From: Tildeniella nuda ZEHNDER 1965/U140
GTDB lineage: Bacteria; Cyanobacteriota; Cyanobacteriia; Leptolyngbyales; Leptolyngbyaceae
NCBI GenBank assembly: GCA_019358895.1
Contig: JAHHIG010000001.1
Location: 434,001 to 498,000, forward strand
Reading direction: 5' to 3'
Length of the DNA stretch: 64,000 bases
In this document: positions 44,562 to 53,626 of the stretch, piece after piece
Layout of the letters: the number at the start of each line of letters is the position of its first letter
How positions within the stretch are numbered: the first letter of the stretch is position 1
The notes under the pieces: model-generated
What the model saw: the letters and a program-made list of their open reading frames with translations, nothing else
The model's database searches: none
Told to the model about the DNA's origin: nothing
Program-made: the position numbers and the translations under genes

Positions 44562-46088
44562 TTAACCAGCCAGAATCAGATCGGCAAGTTTTGCGCCAAT
44601 CATGAACGAAGCAGCAACCGTATTGCCACTGGTGATGACAGGCATCACAGAGGCATCGGCAACGCGCAGTCCTTCTATGCCATGCACTCGCAACTGGGGA
44701 TCAACCACAGAATCGCCGTTTTGCCCAATTTTGCAGGTGCCAACAGGATGCCAGAGGGTCGAGGCTTGCGATCGAATGAACCCTTCGATCGCCCCTGCAT
44801 CATCTGTACCGGGCACCACTTCACCCACATTCAAAGGAGCAAAGGCTTTGGTGTTGGCGATGTTACGCGCGATCGTGATGGCTTGAATCAGCGTTTGCAG
44901 ATCGGCATCGGCTTGCAGGTAATTGGGATTGATGATGGGTGGATCGTGGGGATCGGACGATCGCAACTTCACCTCACCCCGACTTTGAGGCTGCACCAGA
45001 ATTGCCAGAAAGATGGAAACGGGTCCACCAAAATCTAGAATGGGAGCCAGTTGCGCTGGAACCGCTGGTGTGAAGTTGAGTTGCAAATCAGGCGCAGCAT
45101 CGGGAGTGTTGGTGCGCGTATTGACAAACAGGGTATTGCCTGTGAGCAAACCGGGTTTCGGACGATCGTCTTTGGTGCGAAACACGATCGGCAGTTGCAG
45201 GTGATCCTGGAGGTTTTGCCCCACACCGGGTAAATCGGCAACCACGGGGATGCCCAGCGATCGCAAGTGTGTGGCGGCACCAATACCCGATAGCAACAGC
45301 AGTTTGGGCGATTGTAGCGCTCCCGCACTGAGAATCACTTCCCCTGCGTGTACCTGTTGTACCTGCCCATCCTGCACATACTCCACACCAACGACTCGTG
45401 TTCCCTCAATGAGGAGCCGCGTCACGTGCGATCGTAGTTGTACAGTCAGGTTAGGGCGATCGAGCACCGGAGTCAGAAATGCCGTTGCGCCGCTGGCACG
45501 CTTGCCATTGTCGTCAATGTGAAACTGTAGATAGCCCGCACCATTTTCCTGACGAGCACCGTTGTAGTCCCAGTGAGGACCGTCGTAGCCTGCTTGTGTC
45601 GCCCCTACCAAAAACTCCTCAGAGCGCATGATTTGCTCAGGGCAATCGCGCACCTTTAGCGGACCGCCAACTCCGTGATACTCCGATTCTCCCCCTTCAA
45701 AATCTTCCAGCGCTTTGAAATAGGGCAGCACCTCTTGATAGCTCCAGCCCGTGGCTCCAGCGGTACGCCAGTCATCAAAGTTTTTGGGGTTACCTCGCAC
45801 ATACATCAGGGCATTGATGGAACTGCCGCCCCCCAGCACTTTGCCCTGGTTAATCACAATTTGTCGACCCGCCAATCCCGGTTGAGCTTCAGTTAACAGT
45901 TTCCAGTCCAGATCAGATCCCCACAGTTTTACAAAACTGCCGATGTCGTGGATGTTGGGGTCTTGATCCACGTCTCCGGCTTCCAGCACCAGTACACGAG
46001 TCTCTGCACTGGCGCTGAGTCGATTAGCAGCCACACTGCCTGCGGCTCCTCCCCCAATTACGATGTAGTCATAGGTTGCGATCGCCAT
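44562..46088 (-). CDS. GMC-family FAD oxidoreductase (choline/alcohol dehydrogenase-like)
   Basis: 508 aa. The FAD-binding DYIVIGGGAAGSVAANRLS comes at residues 6-24. Then come GMC signature 1, GKVLGGGSSINALMYVRG, signature 2, ILSAGALQSPKLLLLSGIG, and the C-terminal catalytic region LWHPVGTCKIG (active-site His) with TSGNTVAASFMIG. It oxidises a primary or secondary alcohol to an aldehyde or ketone; the true substrate cannot be read. It is located between the NmrA and SnoaL genes, so an alcohol intermediate of this cluster is a candidate. Confidence 0.93.
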   Translation of the reverse strand: MAIATYDYIVIGGGAAGSVAANRLSASAETRVLVLEAGDVDQDPNIHDIGSFVKLWGSDLDWKLLTEAQPGLAGRQIVINQGKVLGGGSSINALMYVRGNPKNFDDWRTAGATGWSYQEVLPYFKALEDFEGGESEYHGVGGPLKVRDCPEQIMRSEEFLVGATQAGYDGPHWDYNGARQENGAGYLQFHIDDNGKRASGATAFLTPVLDRPNLTVQLRSHVTRLLIEGTRVVGVEYVQDGQVQQVHAGEVILSAGALQSPKLLLLSGIGAATHLRSLGIPVVADLPGVGQNLQDHLQLPIVFRTKDDRPKPGLLTGNTLFVNTRTNTPDAAPDLQLNFTPAVPAQLAPILDFGGPVSIFLAILVQPQSRGEVKLRSSDPHDPPIINPNYLQADADLQTLIQAITIARNIANTKAFAPLNVGEVVPGTDDAGAIEGFIRSQASTLWHPVGTCKIGQNGDSVVDPQLRVHGIEGLRVADASVMPVITSGNTVAASFMIGAKLADLILAG

Positions 46089-46157
46089 TCCCCATCTCCT
46101 AAACCAGGCTATTCAATCACATTGCTTGAGACGCTTTGCCTAAGACAATGAATGTGC

Positions 46158-47021
46158 TTAAGCGGATTGGAACGCCGTCGCATGGTCGCGCACAAACTGT
46201 TCCACAGTGATCGGCGTTTTCTTGGCAACGTCTGCCACTACGTTTGTCACTACGGCACCGTAGCCAGCCCGGTAAATGCCAAACAGTTCGTTGAGCGCGT
46301 CTGCCAGCCATTCAGGTTGCCCCCATTGCAGCATTGAGGCTTTGAACTCTTCGGGTGAAATAGCGACATAGGTGACTTTCTTGCCTAGAACGTCGGTGAA
46401 AACATCTGCTACTTCAGAAAACGACAGCGCTTCCGGTCCAGTAATGACATAGGTTTTACCTTCGTGCCCATCTTCTTTGAGCACGGCAGCGGCGACGGCG
46501 GCAATATCACGGGCATCGACGTTGCTGATTTTGGCATCGGCAGCAGGCTGAAAGAAGGTGCCCTGAGTGGCGATCGACTGAGCAAACGCCAGCAAGTTTT
46601 GTAGAAAGCCATTGGGTTGCAAATGCGTGTAGGCAAGCCCCGATGCTTCCAGTTCTTTTTCGCTTTGCCCGTGCCATTTGCCCAACACGATCGGTGAATT
46701 TGGATCAGCCCCAAACGCTGAGAGTTTGACAATATGTTTCGTGCCTGCCCGTTTTGCCGCTTCAATAAAATTGTGCTGCAACTCCACCATGTTGTTCACA
46801 AAGGGCGGCAGCATAAACGCCTTGTCAATGCCTTTGAGTGCGGCTTCCAACGAGTCGGGATGGTCAAAGTCGCCTTCTACCAGTTCAACACCGGGGAGAT
46901 CGGCGATCGCGGTTGCTTTGGCTTTGCTACGAACCAGGGCGCGCACTGGAACTCCCGCCGCCGAGAGCAGTCTCACGATTTCGCTGCCATTTGTTCCTGT
47001 TGCGCCAGATACCAAAACCAT
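46158..47021 (-). CDS. NmrA-like atypical SDR (NAD(P)-binding) protein
   Basis: 287 aa. The NAD(P)-binding motif LVSGATGTNGSEIVRLLSA is at 3-21 with GVPVRALVRS after it, followed by GVELVEGDFDHPDSLEAALK and DARDIAAVAAAVL. The YxxxK catalytic pair of classical SDRs is not present, as usual for NmrA-like quinone-reductase or redox-sensor proteins. It sits between the GMC gene and the porin. Confidence 0.9.
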   Translation of the reverse strand: MVLVSGATGTNGSEIVRLLSAAGVPVRALVRSKAKATAIADLPGVELVEGDFDHPDSLEAALKGIDKAFMLPPFVNNMVELQHNFIEAAKRAGTKHIVKLSAFGADPNSPIVLGKWHGQSEKELEASGLAYTHLQPNGFLQNLLAFAQSIATQGTFFQPAADAKISNVDARDIAAVAAAVLKEDGHEGKTYVITGPEALSFSEVADVFTDVLGKKVTYVAISPEEFKASMLQWGQPEWLADALNELFGIYRAGYGAVVTNVVADVAKKTPITVEQFVRDHATAFQSA

Positions 47022-47069
47022 GAATACGCTCCTTTAAATTGAACGGTTGCAGAACGGTGGATCACGACT

Positions 47070-48893
47070 CTAAAAGGCAAAGCGGCTGCTAATGCCCACT
47101 ACTGTGGCATCGGGAATCCCGGAGTCGCCACTGGGATGAATAATGCGTTGAAGACTACCAATTAAGTACCACCAGGGCGCAATTTGAGCCACATACACCA
47201 ACTCAAGCACGGTTTCGGCATCGCGAATGGTACTCCCTGGATTGATTTGTCGATTGTTTCGATCGAAATTGCGAATACCATTGCTGTAACGGCTGTAAGA
47301 CACGCCCAGACCCAAAACATCGCGATCGCGCCCGGGTATCAAACCTTCATAAGCTAAGCCACCCGCCACATTCCACGAAATTGTATTGATATCTTGATTG
47401 GGTGACACTACCGTCTTGAAAAAGACATTCAAGCCCTGGGTTCGATCTCTAGGATTCAGTGACTCGCGCCACACCATTTGTTCAGCCATGAAATAGAGGG
47501 CGTGATTGCCCCGTTCTTCTTTGCGATCGCCGCCAAACAGCGCTACCGACTGCCCAGTGATATTCTTGCTTTGGCTCTTGAAGATGCCTGAGTGAAACTG
47601 AAACCCAAAGCGGTAGTATCCCGGTAACCCAGTCGAGCCGCGTTCTTGATTGGGTCGATACACGGCTTCCACAATCCCTTCCACACCCTCCCTCGCGTTC
47701 AACCGCGTGTTTAAGCCATCTTGATTGCTCAACCCTCCGGTGGGATCATCAAAACCATCCTGAATCTGCCCAATAAACAGCCATTGTGGTCCGGGTGTGT
47801 AGCTGAACTGAATGCCCAATGGCGCAGACGCGAAGGCGGTAGACAGTCCGCTGGTGGGCGAAACACCGAGATAGGTTGGATATTGAAAGGCAGTGTTGGT
47901 GAAGATGCCTGTGGTTTGCGACGCGGCAATTCTCACAAACGGAAAAATTTTGCCAAGCCGCAATTCGTACTGGTTCTTGTTCCCAAATTTCTGCCCATAC
48001 CACAGCTCAAACAGACGTGCCCCCCGTTTGAGTGGGTCTACAAAGTACACGCTGCTGAGTGATCCGGCATAATCTCTGCCAACACTCACGCCGCGAATAT
48101 CAACAGCAGTAATGTGAATTTGTCCCTCGTTCCACCAGCCTAGTTTGGTGGTGTAAAGGTCAAGCCCGACCAGCACCACGTTATTGACAGCCGTATCTTG
48201 ACTCCTGCCGCCGCCAACATTGGAGTAAACATCGAGAAATTCGGCAAGGTAGAAGTCGATGCCTTGCTGCAAGAGGCGATCGCGGGTGCCACCCCAGTTA
48301 CCCGTCAAAAAATCGCGTGTCCAAAAGCGCTCGGATGGGTCTTTGAGGTTAATGCCTGCGATGCCTACCCCCGTATCCAATACCTTTTTGCCAACGGGCT
48401 TTTTGAGCGATCGTAGAACCGGGAGATTGATCGCATCAGAGAAGGGTGGCGGTGGCGATGCAGGTGGTTCGGCAGAAGGTGGTTGTTGCGCCACTGTCGC
48501 ATCGGCAACCAGTTCACCTCCCAAGTCAGAAGCCGAATAGGAAATCGCAGGGACGGGTGATTCAGCCGTTGACCAAATTTCTGACTCCTGCCCCAGCACG
48601 GTCTCTTGCCAGAGCGAAAAGGGCTGACGGGACTGCTCTTTCGTATCCGAAGCTGATTCGGAAGCAAAATAAACCTGCTTTGGTGACCATTCAGCATGGG
48701 TCACGGAGCCAGACAGGGCAGAAATTTCAGGCTGCTTATCAATAGGCTGCTCACCAATGGGCTGTTCATCAACGAGGGTTGCAGAAATAGGGGTTGCAGA
48801 AGCCGTCAACGCACAAAAAGAATAGCCGACTAGCACTGTGAACGCACGAGTCGCTGAGGCAAGAGATGATAACTGACGCAACAAGGGGGGCAT
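47070..48893 (-). CDS. OprB-family carbohydrate-selective porin
   Basis: 607 aa. A hydrophobic N-terminal export segment is followed by ~110 residues of low-complexity linker. The OprB family barrel starts near 185: FLTGNWGGTRDRLLQQGIDF, FLDVYSNVGGG, WNEGQIHITAVDIRG and FELWYGQKFG, then LGVSYSRYSNGIRNF, ending in the C-terminal Phe SSRFAF required for barrel insertion. The SLH domain common in cyanobacterial porins is missing. It could import the substrate of the surrounding enzymes. Confidence 0.92.
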   Translation of the reverse strand: MPPLLRQLSSLASATRAFTVLVGYSFCALTASATPISATLVDEQPIGEQPIDKQPEISALSGSVTHAEWSPKQVYFASESASDTKEQSRQPFSLWQETVLGQESEIWSTAESPVPAISYSASDLGGELVADATVAQQPPSAEPPASPPPPFSDAINLPVLRSLKKPVGKKVLDTGVGIAGINLKDPSERFWTRDFLTGNWGGTRDRLLQQGIDFYLAEFLDVYSNVGGGRSQDTAVNNVVLVGLDLYTTKLGWWNEGQIHITAVDIRGVSVGRDYAGSLSSVYFVDPLKRGARLFELWYGQKFGNKNQYELRLGKIFPFVRIAASQTTGIFTNTAFQYPTYLGVSPTSGLSTAFASAPLGIQFSYTPGPQWLFIGQIQDGFDDPTGGLSNQDGLNTRLNAREGVEGIVEAVYRPNQERGSTGLPGYYRFGFQFHSGIFKSQSKNITGQSVALFGGDRKEERGNHALYFMAEQMVWRESLNPRDRTQGLNVFFKTVVSPNQDINTISWNVAGGLAYEGLIPGRDRDVLGLGVSYSRYSNGIRNFDRNNRQINPGSTIRDAETVLELVYVAQIAPWWYLIGSLQRIIHPSGDSGIPDATVVGISSRFAF

Positions 48894-48904
48894 TGTTGAA
48901 TTAA

Positions 48905-49348
48905 CTAACGTGTGGGAAACAGATCTTGAGCGAACCAGGTTGCTGTTCCCGGAAAGTCTTGAATCAACGCCTGAAACTGTTCCGTAGAAACCGCTTTTTT
49001 ATAGGACTCTAGCGATTTCCATTGCTCAGACATCACCCATTCGCGGGTATTGAGAATATCTTTCTGAAGTGCGGCAGAGACAAAGCCCGGTTGTTTTTTC
49101 ATGTAGGTACCGATCGCATTCCACCGCTCTAAAAAATCGGGCAGTTGCTCTTTAGAGACGCTAAAGCGGTTTGCCAGAGTCACTACGGCGGCTGACTTTA
49201 CGTCACTTTTTGCCAGTAGAGTGTGATCTGCGCTAACGATCGAAGCATCCGCAAAGACCTTACTAGCAGGCATCAGAACCATCGAAATTGCCACGACACT
49301 GGCAATCATCCACATTAAAATCTTGTTGAATCGTGCAGACTTTAGCAT
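48905..49348 (-). CDS. exported ABM (antibiotic biosynthesis monooxygenase)-like protein
   Basis: 147 aa from the ATG at 49348. This start yields a signal peptide, KILMWMIASVVAISMVLMPASKVFADA. The mature ferredoxin-like alpha/beta domain has WNAIGTYMKKQPGFVSAALQ, TREWVMSEQWKSLESYKKAV and FQALIQDFPG, the ABM pattern. It is only 11 bp upstream of the porin start, so periplasmic function alongside the porin is suggested. Members use no cofactor or bind haem; which applies here is unknown. Confidence 0.82.
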   Translation of the reverse strand: MLKSARFNKILMWMIASVVAISMVLMPASKVFADASIVSADHTLLAKSDVKSAAVVTLANRFSVSKEQLPDFLERWNAIGTYMKKQPGFVSAALQKDILNTREWVMSEQWKSLESYKKAVSTEQFQALIQDFPGTATWFAQDLFPTR

Positions 49349-49430
49349 TGCGATCACTCTGGCTGATGATGGAATTTTGATAGTGCGGCGATCGCGGCAT
49401 GATGGATGCGATCGCCGCAACCAGCCTTCA

Positions 49431-50030
49431 TTACTTTGGTGCAGCCGGGGGAGCTTTGGGCGGTGGAATGATGCCAAGCTGTGCCAACAAGCCAAACTGA
49501 TCTAAATTCGTCCAACGTTCGGCAATTTTTCCGTTTTCCATTCTCAGGATCGAAACACCTGTCAAGGTAATGTCTTTACCGGACGCAGGCACACCAAACA
49601 GGGGCGCTCCTGTATGCTTACCCTGCACTTTCCAGCGGTGCACAACTCGATCTTTATTGTAAACTTCGTCTTCGATGGTCAGTTTCAGACCCGGCATTGC
49701 ACTCCGGAAGCTGGAAATAATTTTCTTGAAGCCAGCCGTACCCGTTTCAGTGGAAAGAGGCGAATGATCTAGACCATTCGGTGCAATATATTGATCCAGC
49801 AATTCGAGTTTGCCCTGGTTCCAGGCTCCGTTATACACCTTGACCACTAGAGCATTATTTTCGGTAGGCGTGAACGCTCTGGTAATTTTGGGTTTGGGTG
49901 TAGTCGCGGCTGGTGGAGTTGTGGTTTGACCAGCAAATGTTTTCCCTTGAAGGCTTGCCAGTCCCGTGCAGCCCATCACCGTGAAGACCGCGATCGCAGG
50001 CAGTAGTTTTTTCGCATTCCATCTAGTCAT
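49431..50030 (-). CDS. SnoaL/ester-cyclase-like lipoprotein
   Basis: 199 aa. The lipoprotein signal KKLLPAIAVFTVMGC puts the Cys at residue 21, and a Pro/Thr linker follows. The SnoaL domain reads VVKVYNGAWNQGKLELLDQY, FRSAMPGLKLTIEDEVYN, VVHRWKVQGKHTGAPLFGV and LTGVSILRMENGKIAERW. It is an outer-membrane- or periplasm-anchored version of the cytoplasmic SnoaL proteins of this cluster. Confidence 0.88.
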   Translation of the reverse strand: MTRWNAKKLLPAIAVFTVMGCTGLASLQGKTFAGQTTTPPAATTPKPKITRAFTPTENNALVVKVYNGAWNQGKLELLDQYIAPNGLDHSPLSTETGTAGFKKIISSFRSAMPGLKLTIEDEVYNKDRVVHRWKVQGKHTGAPLFGVPASGKDITLTGVSILRMENGKIAERWTNLDQFGLLAQLGIIPPPKAPPAAPK

Positions 50031-50085
50031 GAATTCACTCCTAAAATTTTCAATCGCTTGGTTTCAGTTGAAGCCAGTGCAGCGT

Positions 50086-51063
50086 TCACTCGGCTTCAGG
50101 CGGACGAATTTGTTCCAGTAAGCCCAGGTCATTTTCGTTGACCCATGCCTCCAGAATTTGTCCATCGTGCAGACGGAAGATACTCACGCCTTGCAGTGTG
50201 ACAGGGGTGCCACGGGCGGGAATCTGCAGAAAATCACCTTGATGAGTCGCTGAAAGTTTCCACCGAATGGCAGCTTTGTCCTGATCGCCTGCTTCGCGAT
50301 CGAGATCATAGTGAAGATCTGGGAAGGCAGTCCGAAGTGTGATGACGAACTGCTTGAAGGCTTCTTGTCCGTGGATGGGACGAGGAAAGAGCGGGAAGTG
50401 GAGGACAAATTCTGGCGCAATGATTTCAGGAATTAAGTCCAAATTGCCACCGCTGAGAATCTCATTGAAATAGCGACGAGCGATCGCTTTATTTGCTTCG
50501 GCGGCAGACTCTCCAGGCGGTACGGGAATCACCCCAATCTGTTTGAGCAAGCTCAAAGTGTCTTCATTGGCAAGCGATTCAATAATTTTGCCATCCACAA
50601 TCTTGAGCCAACTCACCCCATCAATCACAAAATGTTTGCCACTGGCAGGTACATCACCTTTCACCGTATGGAGCGGACCACCCACATGAGTACCACTGCC
50701 TGTCCAATGTCCGACAACCGTGTCGCCATCGACCAGAAGGTGCTCTACTTTAAGATGCACGTCAGGAAACGCGCCATGCAGCATTGTCACTAAGTTCTTA
50801 AAGCCATCCGGTCCGTAATAGGGATCGGGGTGCGTGGGAATGGTGAACAGGAAGTCGGCTGACATGAGTTCGTCGCAGACTTCTAACTTGGCATCGTTGA
50901 GAATTTCTTCGTAGTACCGTCGAGCGATCGCCAACTTCGCTTCGGGTGAATTCACGCCGTAGTGGTCAATAATTAACTCGCTGTTGACTTTGGTCTTACG
51001 GAACAGCAAGTCGTTAACATCGGTATTCAGGATGCGATAGACATCCTTGAAAGCTCCAAACAT
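50086..51063 (-). CDS. tandem SnoaL-like two-domain protein
   Basis: 325 aa from the ATG at 51063; upstream in-frame codons lack similarity. Domain 1 (about 50-190) has ARRYYEEILNDAKLEVCDEL, FPDVHLKVEHLLVDGDTVVG and GVSWLKIVDGKIIESLANED. Domain 2 (about 200-320) has ARRYFNEILSGGNLDLIPEI, TAFPDLHYDLDREAGDQDK and GVSIFRLHDGQILEAWVNEN. The two domains are clear duplicates, and adjacent single-domain genes are relatives. A fused pseudo-dimer may replace the usual homodimer. Confidence 0.88.
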   Translation of the reverse strand: MFGAFKDVYRILNTDVNDLLFRKTKVNSELIIDHYGVNSPEAKLAIARRYYEEILNDAKLEVCDELMSADFLFTIPTHPDPYYGPDGFKNLVTMLHGAFPDVHLKVEHLLVDGDTVVGHWTGSGTHVGGPLHTVKGDVPASGKHFVIDGVSWLKIVDGKIIESLANEDTLSLLKQIGVIPVPPGESAAEANKAIARRYFNEILSGGNLDLIPEIIAPEFVLHFPLFPRPIHGQEAFKQFVITLRTAFPDLHYDLDREAGDQDKAAIRWKLSATHQGDFLQIPARGTPVTLQGVSIFRLHDGQILEAWVNENDLGLLEQIRPPEAE

Positions 51064-51208
51064 GATGGTACTCCTAGCAGTAAGCTGATGACTGATCACA
51101 CGTCCCAATCCAATGGAGCAAGCATGGGACACACTACAATGTGGCTGATCACTTAGGCATAGTCCAAGCGATCGACAATATAAATAACAATTCCTAGCCT
51201 GCGATCGC

Positions 51209-51652
51209 TTACAGCGTGGCTGAACCAGGGGCGTAGTCCAGCGAGTCCACAATGTAGGTCAAAATGGCGGGTTTTCCAGTAGCGGGCGATCGCACCACAA
51301 CCCAGGTCTGATACGCATCCAAAACAATCCGTTCACTGTTGGGAGCGGGTGGTTTCCATACGCTTGCTTCCCATTTGACGACCACTTTGACGGTCGCCTT
51401 CTCGTCAGATACCGAGGTCAATGTGGTTTCCTTCACGGTGTGAACTTCATCAAAGAAGATATTAATCACCCGGTCATACCAGCCTGCATAACCCTCAAAT
51501 CCCTTCACTGTGGCTTCTGGAAACACCAATTCCACCTCTTCCGCCAGCAGAGGGCGGTAGTTCTCTAGCGGCTCGTGGACATCCAGCTTACGATACCAGG
51601 CTTCCGCAAATTCGCGAACTTCGGTTTCAGTTAACGGTGCAAGGTTACTCAC
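51209..51652 (-). CDS. NTF2/SnoaL-like protein
   Basis: 147 aa from a GTG with AGGAG seven bases upstream, which fixes the start. It reads EVREFAEAWYRKLDVHEPLE, VELVFPEATVKGFEGYAGWYD, TLTSVSDEKATVKVVVKWEA and VLDAYQTWVVVRSPATGKPA, an NTF2-like fold with conserved aromatic pocket residues. It follows the ThDP enzyme across a 67-bp spacer with a hairpin. Confidence 0.88.
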   Translation of the reverse strand: MSNLAPLTETEVREFAEAWYRKLDVHEPLENYRPLLAEEVELVFPEATVKGFEGYAGWYDRVINIFFDEVHTVKETTLTSVSDEKATVKVVVKWEASVWKPPAPNSERIVLDAYQTWVVVRSPATGKPAILTYIVDSLDYAPGSATL

Positions 51653-51683
51653 GTCGGACTCCTATCGTTAATTTAAGCTCTAC

Positions 51684-51716
51684 AGAAGTTGGAGTTCTTG
51701 AAGAACTTCAACTTCT
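51684..51716. repeat. 16-bp inverted repeat, one mismatch, 1-nt centre
   Basis: AGAAGTTGGAGTTCTT and AAGAACTTCAACTTCT flank a single G, between the ThDP enzyme stop and the next SnoaL start. It resembles the AGAAGT...ACTTCT palindromes at 34642 and 37734. It could reduce read-through into downstream genes. Confidence 0.8.
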
Positions 51717-51719
51717 TGG

Positions 51720-53426
51720 TTACTGACCGCAGCGCACGCCAATCATTTCTGGATGCACGTTGCCCTCTAGCAGTAAGTCAATCAAGAACGGTCCTTGATG
51801 GTCTAGCGCCTGCCGAATTGCCGCCGCAATCTCATCGGGCTTTTCAACTCGAACAGCAGCAACGCCGAGCGATCGCGCCAGTTCATCAAATCGAATTTCA
51901 GGTTTAGACAAATCAAAGCTGAGGGGGAAATCGCGCTCTGGTTGGTCAATCTCTTTCCAGTATTGCTGGATGTTGTATTGCAAAATGCGGTACGAGCGGT
52001 TGTTACACACTACAAACTTGGCATCAATATTATGCCGTGCTGCCGTCCACAGTGCTTGAATGGTATACATACCACCCCCATCACCTGTGAATCCAATCAC
52101 GGTTTTATCGGGATGAGCCAGTTTGGCACCGATCGCGCCTGGAATGCCGACTCCTAGCGATCCCCCACGAGTCAGAAAATAGTGCTTGGGCTGTGTCGTT
52201 GGGCGATAGCGCGGAATAGCAGGCGAATTGGTCAGTGCTTCATCAAAAATGATTGCATCGTCTGGAAGTTGCGTTGCCAATTCTTCCATAAACCGGGACA
52301 GGTGCAAGGGCACATCATCACGAATGGTGCGATCGTGCGCCAACTCGGCTTCCAATTTCGCTTTTTTGGTGTTGCCGATTTCGGTCGATCGCTGGTTCGC
52401 CGCTGCCTTCTGTTCAGGCGTTAACACCGTCTCCAAAACCTCTGCCAGCTTTGCCAACGTCCGCTTGGGATCGCTCACGATACCCAGATCCACCGGATGG
52501 TTTTTGGCAATCTCGTAGGCATTGAGATCAATGTGGATGACCTTTGCCCCCGGTGCAAACACCTCTCCCAATTCTGGAAACACCTCTGGAACAATGTATG
52601 TACCGGAGATTAAATTTACGTCTCCTTTCGCCAAAATGGGCTTGCTCTGGAACCCAAACATATGCCCGGTAAACCCTTGGTATAAAGGATGCGCCTGACT
52701 CATATTGATTTCACCGTTATCGGCTTCCCAGACTTCTGCTCCCAAAATTTCAGCCACACGAGTCAATTCATCCTGAGCCTGCGAAAACGCAATCCCATCA
52801 CCAATGAAAATCATGGGCTTCTGTGCAGCGGCTAGAAGTTGAGCGGCAGAGGTCAACGTCTCATCATCTGGCAGCACTCGCGTAGAGGGAATGGAGGTTG
52901 GTCTGACCGTTTCGACAACAGGCGCATCCAAAATATCTTGAGGCAAACAGATATACACCGGTCCTCTAGGTGGAGTGGAGGCAATCTTAATTGCCCGCCG
53001 CAGCACCCGCAGCACCGAAGCAGGATCGACGACCATCGTAGACCACTTCGTCACAGGTTCTGCCAACGCAACCAAATCACCTGCCATTTGGGCATCGAGT
53101 CCTTGATACTTCACCCCAGAATCGCCACCAATCACCACCAGCGGGGAATGACCACGCTTTGCCTGATAGAGTGCTCCAATACCATTGCCCACCCCAGGCG
53201 TACTGTGCAACTGAACAATTGCCACATTCCCTGTAGCGCGAGCGTAACCGTCGGCTGCCATTACCGCCACAGTTTCTTGCAACGTCAAAATGTATTTCAG
53301 CTCTGGGTAGTCCCAGAGTGCATCTAAAAACCCTTGCTCAACGGTTCCTGGATTACCAAACATGTAGCGAATACCGTCCGCCAGCAATTGCTCAATGATT
53401 GCAAAGCGGTACGTTTTACCAGCCAT
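51720..53426 (-). CDS. benzoylformate-decarboxylase-like ThDP-dependent enzyme
   Basis: 568 aa from the ATG at 53426, which has AAGGAG upstream; a TTG six codons earlier is not favoured. The N-terminal PYR domain has FGNPGTVEQGFLDALWDYPE and the catalytic Glu in LTLQETVAVMAADGYARATG. The C-terminal PP domain has the GDG-N motif GFTGDGGGMYTIQALW...VVCNNRSYRILQYN. Domain order and the GNPGT start fit benzoylformate decarboxylase or related 2-oxoacid decarboxylases better than acetolactate synthase, which has other FAD-region residues. It is the first gene of the leftward SnoaL/oxidoreductase group. Confidence 0.9.
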   Translation of the reverse strand: MAGKTYRFAIIEQLLADGIRYMFGNPGTVEQGFLDALWDYPELKYILTLQETVAVMAADGYARATGNVAIVQLHSTPGVGNGIGALYQAKRGHSPLVVIGGDSGVKYQGLDAQMAGDLVALAEPVTKWSTMVVDPASVLRVLRRAIKIASTPPRGPVYICLPQDILDAPVVETVRPTSIPSTRVLPDDETLTSAAQLLAAAQKPMIFIGDGIAFSQAQDELTRVAEILGAEVWEADNGEINMSQAHPLYQGFTGHMFGFQSKPILAKGDVNLISGTYIVPEVFPELGEVFAPGAKVIHIDLNAYEIAKNHPVDLGIVSDPKRTLAKLAEVLETVLTPEQKAAANQRSTEIGNTKKAKLEAELAHDRTIRDDVPLHLSRFMEELATQLPDDAIIFDEALTNSPAIPRYRPTTQPKHYFLTRGGSLGVGIPGAIGAKLAHPDKTVIGFTGDGGGMYTIQALWTAARHNIDAKFVVCNNRSYRILQYNIQQYWKEIDQPERDFPLSFDLSKPEIRFDELARSLGVAAVRVEKPDEIAAAIRQALDHQGPFLIDLLLEGNVHPEMIGVRCGQ

Positions 53427-53481
53427 CGCGCACTCCTTAATCAATTGCTTAAATCAACTGTTCGAACAAAAGCACTAAGTT

Positions 53482-53626
53482 ACCTGATGGGCAACTAAAG
53501 TCAGCCCTCATCCCCCAGCCCCTTCTCCCAAGGCAGGAGAAGGGGAGCAAGAGTTTCTCAAAGTCCCTCTCCCGCTCTGGGAGAGGGATTTAGGGTGAGG
53601 GCAATCGGGAAAGTCGCACATCGCGT
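53482..53626. mobile_element. 145-bp MITE, copy 2, with target-site duplication
   Basis: It has the same length and ~93-95% the same sequence as 23541-23685. TIR ends are ACCTGATGGGCAACT and, on the opposite strand, ACGCGATGTGCGACT. TAAGTT flanks both ends (53476-53481 and 53627-53632). As in copy 1, the duplicated target begins TAAG. It is inserted 56 bp upstream of the ThDP enzyme start, so it may influence that promoter. Confidence 0.92.
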
